Shown: positions 1-4,562 of the stretch, in pieces | How the letters are laid out: each line of letters starts with the position of its first letter | Numbering within the stretch: position 1 is the stretch's first letter | DNA from: Thermodesulfobacteriota bacterium | Lineage (GTDB): Bacteria > Desulfobacterota > Syntrophobacteria > BM002 | Length of the DNA stretch: 5,067 nt | Direction of reading: 5' to 3' | Assembly: GCA_947259475.1 (NCBI GenBank) | Contig: CAMYLW010000403.1 | Coordinates: 1 to 5,067, forward strand | Position numbers and translations under genes: made by a program | The notes under the pieces: model-generated | Databases searched by the model: none | What the model was told of the DNA's origin: nothing | The model's input: only the letters and a program-made list of their open reading frames with translations

Positions 1-1222
1 TGCTCGCACCAGCCGGTTTGCTCGAAAAAACTATTTCTACCCGGACCTGCCCAAAGGATATCAGATCTCACAGTACGAACTACCGGTGGCGGAGCATGGC
101 TGGATAGACATTGAAGTAAACGATGAAAGCAAACGGATCGGAATAACTCGCATCCACCTCGAGGAAGACGCCGGCAAACTTATACATGATGAAACCCAAC
201 CATTAAGCTATGTGGACTTTAACCGCACAGGAGTGCCTCTCATTGAAATCGTCAGCGAACCTGATCTGAGAACCCCGGAGGAGGCATCCATTTACTTGAA
301 AAAGCTACGGGATATCGTCCGTTACTTGGACATCTGCGACGGAAATATGGAGGAGGGCAGCTTGCGCTGCGACGCCAATATTTCCTTACGTCCGGTTGGT
401 TCAGAAAGCTTAGGCGTCAAAACAGAGCTGAAAAACATGAACTCCTTCCGTTTCGTGCAGCGGGCTCTTGAATATGAAATCAAGAGGCAGCGAGCAATTC
501 TTGAACAGGGGGGTACAATTGCTCAGGAAACCCGGTTGTGGGACAGCGACAAAGGTGTCACTCATGGCATGCGCGGTAAGGAAGAAGCGCATGACTACAG
601 GTACTTCCCAGATCCTGATTTGGTGCCGGTAGTGGTGACCGATGAGTGGATAGAAAATGTTAGGAGCGAGCTACCAGAGCTCCCTGAGGCCAAGAAGGCG
701 CGGTTCATCCAAGAGTATGGGTTGCCGGAGCAGGATGGAGTTGTGCTCACGAGTAGTAAGGATCTTGCCGCCTACTTCGAGGCGTGTGTGGCTCGCTTTC
801 CCCAACCCAAGAAGGTGAGCAACTGGATCATGGCAGAACTGCTCAGGGAACTGAACCGCGACGATCGAGAAATCGACCAATGTCCTGTGACCCCAGAGGC
901 ACTGGCTGATCTTCTCAAAATGACAGATGAGGACGTAATCAGCGGCAAGATTGCCAAGAGTGTTTTCGAGGAGATGTACGCCACCGGCAAACCCCCCGAA
1001 ACTATCGTAGAGGAAAAGGGGCTCAAGCAGGTGACGGACGAAGCTGAAATTGGCAAGGTTATAGAGAGTATATTGACTGCTCATCCCGGCCAGGTTAAAG
1101 AATACCGTGCTGGCAAAGATAAACTTTTGGGTTTTTTCGTCGGCCAGGTAATGAAGCAGACCCAAGGCAAAGCCAACCCCAAGCTAGTCAACGAAATCCT
1201 CAGGGAGAAGTTGAAACAGTAG
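1..1222 (+). CDS. gatB: Aspartyl/glutamyl-tRNA(Asn/Gln) amidotransferase subunit B, 5' end cut by the window edge
   Basis: GatB is the tRNA-binding, kinase-like subunit of the cytoplasmic GatCAB complex, which converts misacylated Glu-tRNA(Gln) or Asp-tRNA(Asn) to the amidated form. The frame is open from the first complete codon at position 2, so the GTG at 86 is an internal valine and not a start. The visible 406 residues begin with a [20 protein letters not shown] segment (fragment residues 6-21). The GatB signature around [18 protein letters not shown] follows, then the [22 protein letters not shown] and [11 protein letters not shown] blocks. The C-terminal YqeY-like helical tail ends in the typical [12 protein letters not shown]. 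Family members are about 475-480 residues, so roughly 70 N-terminal residues, including the VGLEVHVQL-type motif, lie outside the window. It stops at TAG, at the normal family end. Gene identity is certain. Whether it makes Gln-tRNA, Asn-tRNA or both cannot be told from this subunit. Confidence 0.98.
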   Translation, partial: ARTSRFARKNYFYPDLPKGYQISQYELPVAEHGWIDIEVNDESKRIGITRIHLEEDAGKLIHDETQPLSYVDFNRTGVPLIEIVSEPDLRTPEEASIYLKKLRDIVRYLDICDGNMEEGSLRCDANISLRPVGSESLGVKTELKNMNSFRFVQRALEYEIKRQRAILEQGGTIAQETRLWDSDKGVTHGMRGKEEAHDYRYFPDPDLVPVVVTDEWIENVRSELPELPEAKKARFIQEYGLPEQDGVVLTSSKDLAAYFEACVARFPQPKKVSNWIMAELLRELNRDDREIDQCPVTPEALADLLKMTDEDVISGKIAKSVFEEMYATGKPPETIVEEKGLKQVTDEAEIGKVIESILTAHPGQVKEYRAGKDKLLGFFVGQVMKQTQGKANPKLVNEILREKLKQ

Positions 1223-1259
1223 ATTCGTAGTCGGTCACAAAGAGGTGGTCTGAAGCCAA

Positions 1260-1332
1260 GTTCGAAATCCGAATATCGAAAAACGCCTATTCCTTCAGCT
1301 CCGCATACTGTCGATACTAGATTTCGATATCC
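1260..1332. repeat. Degenerate AT-rich intergenic repeat (TTCGAAATCCGAATATCGAAA type), with inverted half
   Basis: The left part contains AAATCCGAATATC at 1265-1277, and the same 13 bases occur at 3528-3540 after ilvE. Inside this copy, ATATCGAAA (1273-1281) is matched by its inverted complement TTTCGATAT (1322-1330), about 40 bases away. No ORF explains the stretch. I recognise the style from environmental deltaproteobacterial-type genomes, where such degenerate elements sit between genes. That association is from memory and not from a search. Confidence 0.6.
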
Positions 1333-1345
1333 ACTTTTATTTACT

Positions 1346-1375
1346 AACCACAGAGACACGGAGAGCACAGAGAGA
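1346..1375. repeat. CACAGAGA-type purine-rich degenerate repeat
   Basis: The stretch reads as loosely repeated CACAGAGA, CACGGAGAG and CACAGAGAGA units, with exact CACAGAGA at 1350-1357 and 1366-1373. It lies between the AT-rich repeat and the first strong hairpin. CCACAGAG-type runs are scattered in many environmental bacterial genomes, as far as I recall. Their function is unknown. Confidence 0.5.
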
Positions 1376-1377
1376 AT

Positions 1378-1415
1378 TTTCTTGCCCGATCGGGAGACGG
1401 CGATCGGGCAAGAGA
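1378..1415. other. Strong inverted repeat or hairpin in the gatB-mtnA gap
   Basis: CTTGCCCGATCG (1381-1392) and CGATCGGGCAAG (1401-1412) are perfect 12-base inverted arms around an eight-base GGAGACGG loop. Three more pairs, one a G-T, extend the base to 1378 and 1415. The left arm and loop also contain the self-complementary CCCGATCGGG at 1385-1394, so an alternative fold is possible. There is no T-tract on either strand, so it does not look like a classical intrinsic terminator. It could be an RNA leader element, a transcript-end stabiliser for gatB, or a repeat. Confidence 0.6.
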
Positions 1416-1437
1416 TCGCAGCCCTTCGGGCAGGATC
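1414..1437. other. Small GCCC-TTC-GGGC hairpin closed by GATC arms
   Basis: GCCC and GGGC (1421-1424 and 1428-1431) pair around a TTC loop, and the two flanking GATC tetramers (1414-1417 and 1434-1437) can pair across a small internal loop. The apex CCCTTCGGGC is also present in the hairpin after ilvE at 3591-3600. It has no T-tract, and its function is not known. Confidence 0.4.
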
Positions 1438-1478
1438 TAGTACACCGGTAGCTTCATGTCAACGGTTGGAGACAGGCT

Positions 1479-1510
1479 AAAGAGCTTTCGCCGGAGGCGG
1501 AGGCTCTTTT
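1479..1510 (+). terminator. Terminator-like hairpin 36 bases before the mtnA start
   Basis: Positions 1479-1492 (AAAGAGC then TTTCGCC) pair with 1496-1509 (GGCGGAG then GCTCTTT) in a continuous 14-bp stem with two G-T wobbles and a three-base GGA loop. The stem ends in TTTT at 1507-1510, followed by CCC, so the T-tract is short. It could end readthrough from gatB, which lies some 260 bases upstream, or act as an attenuator in the mtnA leader. I looked for an S-box (SAM-I) core upstream and found none, and I saw no clear competing antiterminator. Confidence 0.6.
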
Positions 1511-1532
1511 CCCTGGCCGGGATTTTTAAACT

Positions 1533-1549
1533 GGAGCATGAACTCGATG
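1533..1549 (+). promoter_or_regulatory. Ribosome binding site that favours the second ATG for mtnA
   Basis: GGAG at 1533-1536 is only one base from the ATG at 1538 but ten bases from the in-frame ATG at 1547. MtnA proteins commonly begin with M-x-P-T-I-x-W, which matches a start at 1547. The ATG at 1538 would add three residues, M-N-S, and is the less likely start. Confidence 0.6.
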
Positions 1550-2590
1550 ATACCTACTATTGACTGGCAAGACGACCATGTGGTCATGATAGACCAGCGT
1601 AAGCTTCCCTTCAAAGAAAGTTATGTGGTCTGCAAAACACCAACTCAGGTTGTCGAGGCTATTCGTAAGATGGTGATCCGCGGCGCGCCTGCCATAGGAG
1701 TAGCCGCAGCCATGGGACTCGCCCTAGGCGGTCGTCGAATCAAGACCCAAAACCGTGCCACCTTTGAGCGTCACTTTCAGCGTATCTGTGAAAAAATGGC
1801 CAGTGCCAGACCCACAGCCAGCAACCTTTTCTGGGCCATCGATAGCATGCTCGAGGTGCTAAAAGAACACCCTCAAGCATCGGTGGAGGAGTTAAAGGAC
1901 CTGCTCCGTAGCAAGGCTGATCATCTTCTCGCCGAAGATCAGACCATTAATAAAGCAATTGGCCATCATGGCCAAATAGTGGTGCCGGACGGGGCAACCG
2001 TGCTCACCCATTGCAATGCCGGCGCTCTGGCCACTGCAGGCTACGGCACTGCCCTGGGGGTTGTGCGGGCTGCGTGGGAAGTGGGCAAGAAGATCCGGGT
2101 GCTCGCCGATGAAACCCGACCGTTTTTGCAGGGCAGCAGGCTCACAGCTTGGGAACTGCAGCAGGATAATATCCCGGTGACCCTGATCACGGACAGCATG
2201 GCTGGCTATCTCATGAATAAGGGGAAGGTTCAACTCATCGTTGTGGGTGCTGACCGGGTCGCAGCCAATGGTGATATTGCCAACAAGATCGGCACCTATT
2301 CCCTGGCGGTTTTGGCCAAAGAAAACAAGGTGCCATTTTATGTTGCTGCGCCCTTGTCAACGGTGGATCTGTCAGTCGCCACCGGACAGGATATACCCAT
2401 TGAGGAACGCGATCCTCGAGAGGTCACCCACAGCCTTGGCCATGCCATCGCTCCACCGGGTGTGAATGCCTGGAACCCGGCATTCGATGTTACCCCGAAC
2501 CGATTTATTGCAGGCATCATCACTGAGAAGGGCATAGCTCGTAAGCCCTACGGAAAGTCACTCAGAGGTATGAAAAAGCAGAGCGCATAG
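1547..2590 (+). CDS. mtnA: S-methyl-5-thioribose-1-phosphate isomerase
   Basis: MtnA is a cytoplasmic enzyme that isomerises 5-methylthioribose 1-phosphate to 5-methylthioribulose 1-phosphate in the methionine salvage pathway, recycling the thiomethyl group of 5'-methylthioadenosine. It belongs to the eIF2B-alpha/beta/delta-like family. Numbered from the ATG at 1547, the 347-residue protein carries RGAPAIG at 45-51 and the catalytic cysteine in THCNAG (Cys156). The catalytic aspartate lies in [10 protein letters not shown] (Asp236), followed by NKIGTY. These match the Cys160 and Asp240 pair known in the Bacillus enzyme and separate it from eIF2B regulatory subunits. Length is normal. The last three codons and the TAG stop lie in one arm of the palindromic repeat at 2578-2634, so the C-terminal tail (QSA) is repeat-derived. 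No mtnP or mtnK gene is next to it. The next gene, ilvE, starts 23 bases downstream. Confidence 0.96.
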   Translation: MIPTIDWQDDHVVMIDQRKLPFKESYVVCKTPTQVVEAIRKMVIRGAPAIGVAAAMGLALGGRRIKTQNRATFERHFQRICEKMASARPTASNLFWAIDSMLEVLKEHPQASVEELKDLLRSKADHLLAEDQTINKAIGHHGQIVVPDGATVLTHCNAGALATAGYGTALGVVRAAWEVGKKIRVLADETRPFLQGSRLTAWELQQDNIPVTLITDSMAGYLMNKGKVQLIVVGADRVAANGDIANKIGTYSLAVLAKENKVPFYVAAPLSTVDLSVATGQDIPIEERDPREVTHSLGHAIAPPGVNAWNPAFDVTPNRFIAGIITEKGIARKPYGKSLRGMKKQSA

Positions 2591-2634
2591 CGTGTTTTCT
2601 ACATTCCGACGCTATGCGCTCTGCGCTTTGCGCT
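2578..2634. repeat. Palindromic repeat spanning the mtnA stop and the ilvE start
   Basis: GCAGAGCGCATAGCGT (2578-2593) and ACGCTATGCGCTCTGC (2609-2624) form a perfect 16-bp stem around a 15-base loop. The right arm runs into a three-unit heptamer array, TGCGCT plus one base, at 2615-2620, 2622-2627 and 2629-2634. The mtnA TAG (2588-2590) is in the left arm and the ilvE ATG (2614-2616) in the right. The T of the stop codon pairs with the A of the start codon. GCGC-rich tandem or palindromic elements of this kind are usually intergenic. Here the element codes for the end of one protein and the beginning of the next. Confidence 0.75.
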
Positions 2635-3519
2635 AGCAGTTTTGTGGACTGGGATGACGCTAACGTCCACATCCTTACTCATACGCTACATTATGGCCTG
2701 GGGATCTTCGAGGGCATTCGCTGTTATGAGTGCGAGGACGGCCGCTCTGCGGTTTTTCGCCTGCCAGAACATGTGGAGCGTTTTTTCAATTCTGCCCATT
2801 CCATGTTTATGAAGATACCTTTCAGCCAGGCAGAGATAACCCAGGCAATTCTGGACACCCTCCTGACCAATGCGCAGAAGGCCGCATATATTAGACCCCT
2901 TGCCTTCATTGGAGAGGGTGCCATGGGCCTTCATCCACAGGACAACCCCGTACGGGTTTCCATCATCACCTGGCCCTGGGGAGCTTATCTCGGTGAAGAA
3001 GGCCTCACCAAGGGTATTCGGGCTAAGGTCTCATCTTTTACTCGACACCATCCCAACATCCTCATGACTAAAACCAAAACGTGTGGTAATTACGTTAACT
3101 CCATACTGGCCAAGCTTGAGGTCACCACGGACGGCTACGATGAGGCCATCATGCTTGATCCGGATGGGTACATTGGCGAGGGAACCGGAGAGAATATTTT
3201 CATCGTTTGTAAAGGTGTGCTCAGGACTCCACCACTCACCTCCATCCTCCCCGGAATCACCCGGGACTGCATAATCACAATCGCCAGGGACCTAGGCTTC
3301 GCAGTACAAGAGGAAAGGTTTTCTCGCGACGATCTCTATGCGGCCAACGAGGCCTTCTTTACTGGAACCGCAGCGGAAATCACACCAATTCGTGAGGTTG
3401 ATAACCGCACCATTGGTGAGGGATTACCTGGACCTCTGACCAGGACTTTACAGGACACTTTTTTCGAAGTTGTTAAGGGAACTAAGCAGGATTACAGCCA
3501 TTGGCTCACATATTTGTAG
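2614..3519 (+). CDS. ilvE: Branched-chain amino acid aminotransferase with a repeat-derived N-terminus
   Basis: IlvE is a cytoplasmic PLP enzyme of fold type IV that interconverts Leu, Ile and Val with their 2-oxo acids using glutamate. Some family members also convert ketomethylthiobutyrate to methionine. Visible blocks are [21 protein letters not shown] (residues 18-38) and [14 protein letters not shown] (92-105). The PLP lysine is Lys155 in KTKTCGNY, which aligns with the E. coli TAAKAGGNY lysine. [12 protein letters not shown] and [14 protein letters not shown] follow, then the phosphate-binding GTAAEITPI. At 301 residues it is slightly short. Homology starts at FVDWDDA (10-16), and the usual N-terminal strand (I-W-x-D/N-G) is missing, replaced by MRSALCASS from repeat DNA. 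ATG 2614 is the only ATG in this frame before the conserved part, and GTG 2644 is the only later alternative. Neither has a visible Shine-Dalgarno sequence, so translation may depend on ribosomes finishing mtnA 23 bases upstream. Confidence 0.94.
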   Translation: MRSALCASSFVDWDDANVHILTHTLHYGLGIFEGIRCYECEDGRSAVFRLPEHVERFFNSAHSMFMKIPFSQAEITQAILDTLLTNAQKAAYIRPLAFIGEGAMGLHPQDNPVRVSIITWPWGAYLGEEGLTKGIRAKVSSFTRHHPNILMTKTKTCGNYVNSILAKLEVTTDGYDEAIMLDPDGYIGEGTGENIFIVCKGVLRTPPLTSILPGITRDCIITIARDLGFAVQEERFSRDDLYAANEAFFTGTAAEITPIREVDNRTIGEGLPGPLTRTLQDTFFEVVKGTKQDYSHWLTYL

Positions 3520-3527
3520 GGCTTGCT

Positions 3528-3570
3528 AAATCCGAATATCAAAATCCGAAACAAATTCGAATTTTCAAAA
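3528..3570. repeat. AT-rich TTCGAAATCC-type repeat, forward copy after ilvE
   Basis: This copy starts with AAATCCGAATATC, identical to 1265-1277, and continues with AAAATCCGAAACAAATTCG and TTTTCAAAA. It begins nine bases after the ilvE stop. It shares AAATCCGAA, CGAAACAAATTC and TTCAAA-type blocks with the reverse complement of 3652-3720, so the two form imperfect inverted copies. Confidence 0.65.
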
Positions 3571-3580
3571 TTGGTCCTCC

Positions 3581-3608
3581 GGACTCCCCACCCTTCGGGC
3601 GGGGCTCC
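3581..3608 (+). terminator. GC-rich hairpin after ilvE, possible transcript end
   Basis: GGA-CTCCCCACCC pairs with GGGCGGGGCTCC around a TTC loop, with one bulged base, one G-T pair and one A-C mismatch. It lies about 60 bases past the ilvE stop. There is no T-tract after it on the + strand, so a factor-independent terminator is doubtful, and a structural part of the surrounding repeat is equally possible. The apex matches the hairpin at 1421-1431. Confidence 0.4.
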
Positions 3609-3651
3609 AGTTTCAAATGACCAAAACATTAGACTCGATTTAAAGATCGTC

Positions 3652-3720
3652 GTTTCGAACATTTGAAGATTCGTATTTTGAATTTGTTTCGTGCTTCGTG
3701 CTTCGGATTTCGTATTTACA
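3652..3720. repeat. AT-rich repeat, inverted copy before the YkgJ-family gene
   Basis: Read on the - strand, this stretch contains AAATCCGAAGCACGAAG, CGAAACAAATTC and a TTCAAATGTTCGAAAC end, matching the forward copy at 3528-3570 in block order. A tandem GTGCTTC heptamer occurs at 3691-3704. A further fragment of the same style, TTTCAAATGACCAAAAC, lies at 3611-3627. Together these pieces and the hairpin account for most of the 278-base gap between ilvE and the next gene. In the remaining 3721-3797 I recognise nothing beyond a weak ribosome binding site. Confidence 0.6.
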
Positions 3721-3797
3721 AGGTTTTATTTGGGGACAGCACGAACGCGATAGACAACGCCTGCCCACTCCGACGGTGAGACCCGAAGGGAACCAGT

Positions 3798-4154
3798 ATG
3801 GATATTGACGATCTCTATGATCTGATTCCAGAGTTAATGTGCACTGAAAGGTGCTATGAGTGCTGCAAGAACTTCGGTGTGCCTTCCAGAACCAAGGTGG
3901 AGGATGAACGGATAAAAACGTTTTTTCGAGAACATTCCATGCAAGCAGGTGAGGCCAAAGGCCACACCTGCCCTTATCTTGATGAAAGCCTTTCAGAAGG
4001 TGGCTGCTCAATCTACCCTGTCAGGCCACTTATATGCCGTCTCTACGGCACATCTCCCAACTATCAGTGCAAGATGGGAGTCAAGCCGTTGAATCTTTTA
4101 CACGAAGATGCAGAGGAGGAGATTTTCCACCTTTACAGAAAAAACTTCTTCTAG
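3798..4154 (+). CDS. YkgJ-type zinc/iron-chelating domain protein (eight cysteines)
   Basis: This is a 118-residue soluble protein with eight cysteines at 15, 19, 22, 23, 58, 70, 80 and 91. The pattern CxxxCxxCC, a mid-protein CPYL, then C-S-I-Y-P-V-R-P-L-I-C-R-L-Y-G is the hallmark of the YkgJ/CxxCxxCC family (putative zinc- or iron-chelating domain). Members probably bind a metal or an iron-sulfur cluster, but no general biochemical role is established, so none is assigned here. There is no signal peptide or membrane segment, and the length is normal for single-domain members. AAGGG at 3786-3790 lies seven bases before the ATG, a weak but usable ribosome binding site. It stands alone after the repeat-filled gap and converges on the small - strand gene. 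It ends at TAG, 37 bases before a hairpin terminator. Confidence 0.85.
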   Translation: MDIDDLYDLIPELMCTERCYECCKNFGVPSRTKVEDERIKTFFREHSMQAGEAKGHTCPYLDESLSEGGCSIYPVRPLICRLYGTSPNYQCKMGVKPLNLLHEDAEEEIFHLYRKNFF

Positions 4155-4190
4155 CCCGGCTATTTTCTGTGTGTTGCCGATTCTATTTAT

Positions 4191-4210
4191 AGCGACCGAA
4201 AGGTCGCTTT
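4191..4210. terminator. GAAA-loop hairpin between convergent genes
   Basis: AGCGACC (4191-4197) and GGTCGCT (4202-4208) form a perfect 7-bp stem with a GAAA tetraloop, followed on the + strand by a TTTATTA tail. It lies 37 bases after the YkgJ-family stop. It also lies three bases past the stop of the - strand gene, where it would be followed by ATAAATAG. It probably ends the + strand transcript and may serve both directions. Confidence 0.7.
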
Positions 4211-4211
4211 A

Positions 4212-4406
4212 TTACTCGAGCCTGTATTGAGGTTCATCTCCCACCTTACCTACTAAAACAAGCGACCCGCCGCAACTCGCACAAACATGGATACTACTCA
4301 GCAGCTTCACCTCGGTATTGGCAGGATCTTCCAGGGAAATCAACTCGGCGGGAAGATGCAATGATATTCCACATTGCAGACACATGCATTCCATTTCTTC
4401 ACTCAT
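4212..4406 (-). CDS. Small zinc-ribbon-like protein, function unknown
   Basis: The open frame extends upstream to 4460, but the start at 4406 is chosen because GAGAGGTGAT, a near-perfect Shine-Dalgarno sequence, ends a few bases before it on the - strand (GAGG at 4417-4414, seven-base spacing). The result is a 64-residue protein, MSEEMECMCLQCG to its end. It has two CxxC pairs, Cys9/Cys12 and Cys42/Cys45, the second followed by GG, plus an extra Cys7. Twenty-nine residues separate the pairs, which suits a zinc-ribbon fold. There is no signal peptide or transmembrane segment. I do not recognise a named family. Two-CxxC miniproteins are often nucleic-acid or protein binders, but nothing here proves that. 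Its strong ribosome site, the CxxC spacing and the candidate promoter upstream support a real gene, and it ends at TAA. Confidence 0.75.
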   Translation of the reverse strand: MSEEMECMCLQCGISLHLPAELISLEDPANTEVKLLSSIHVCASCGGSLVLVGKVGDEPQYRLE

Positions 4407-4466
4407 GACATCACCTCTCACAGCCTCAGAAAAAATACCCAGAAAAGCAAGTTCTGGCAAGAGAAA

Positions 4467-4483
4467 GATGGCGCCTAGCCATC
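4467..4483. promoter_or_regulatory. Short inverted repeat near the likely - strand transcription start
   Basis: GATGGC (4467-4472) and GCCATC (4478-4483) are perfect six-base arms around five bases. The element lies just downstream of the candidate - strand -10 box, where transcription would begin. It could therefore be an operator or a 5' leader hairpin. It is short enough to be chance. Confidence 0.25.
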
Positions 4484-4489
4484 AAGGTA

Positions 4490-4518
4490 ATTATATTCTG
4501 ACATCAGCGACAGATTAA
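4490..4518 (-). promoter_or_regulatory. Candidate sigma70-type promoter for the zinc-ribbon gene
   Basis: On the - strand, a perfect TATAAT lies at 4495-4490, with TTAATC (three of six matches to TTGACA) 17 bases upstream at 4518-4513. The predicted transcript start is near 4483, giving a leader of about 77 bases before the ATG at 4406. The weak -35 box and the AT-rich context leave room for chance. Confidence 0.4.
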
Positions 4519-4550
4519 GTGATGATGGTTTTCATGGGCTCGCTACCTAC

Positions 4551-4558
4551 GAGGAGGA
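4551..4558 (+). promoter_or_regulatory. Strong ribosome binding site of the acyl-CoA dehydrogenase gene
   Basis: GAGGAGGA lies four bases before the ATG at 4563 and fixes that codon as the start. Its good match shows that initiation would occur upstream of the in-frame TAG. Confidence 0.75.
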
Positions 4559-4562
4559 ATGC

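Noticed and set aside
86..88. GTG at 86 as the start of gatB
   Set aside because: The frame is open to the window edge, and the upstream codons encode conserved GatB sequence ([16 protein letters not shown]), so 86 is an internal valine.
671..1165. Long open frame on the - strand inside gatB, and similar ones at 410-592, 772-1056 and 1081-1368
   Set aside because: They overlap strongly conserved gatB coding sequence (the last only its 3' end), show no family resemblance and have no ribosome site of note. They are antisense shadows.
1378..1510. SAM-type riboswitch controlling mtnA
   Set aside because: Hairpins are present, but none of the conserved core sequences of SAM-I, SAM-II or SAH riboswitches could be matched by eye, so no named riboswitch is claimed.
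1892..2233. Antisense open frame within mtnA, and the + strand frame at 2241-2465
   Set aside because: Both lie within the conserved catalytic part of MtnA in other frames and show no recognisable protein features.
3528..3720. CRISPR array or insertion sequence between ilvE and the YkgJ-family gene
   Set aside because: The repeats are degenerate and inverted, not regularly spaced direct repeats, and there is no transposase frame or target duplication.
3640..4011. 123-codon - strand open frame covering the repeat and half of the YkgJ-family gene
   Set aside because: Its coding content is the complement of AT-rich repeat and of the conserved cysteine protein. The tail of short repeated residues reflects the repeat, not a protein.
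4407..4460. Upstream ATG at 4460 for the - strand zinc-ribbon gene
   Set aside because: The near-perfect ribosome site directs initiation at 4406, and the extra 18 residues show no conserved features.
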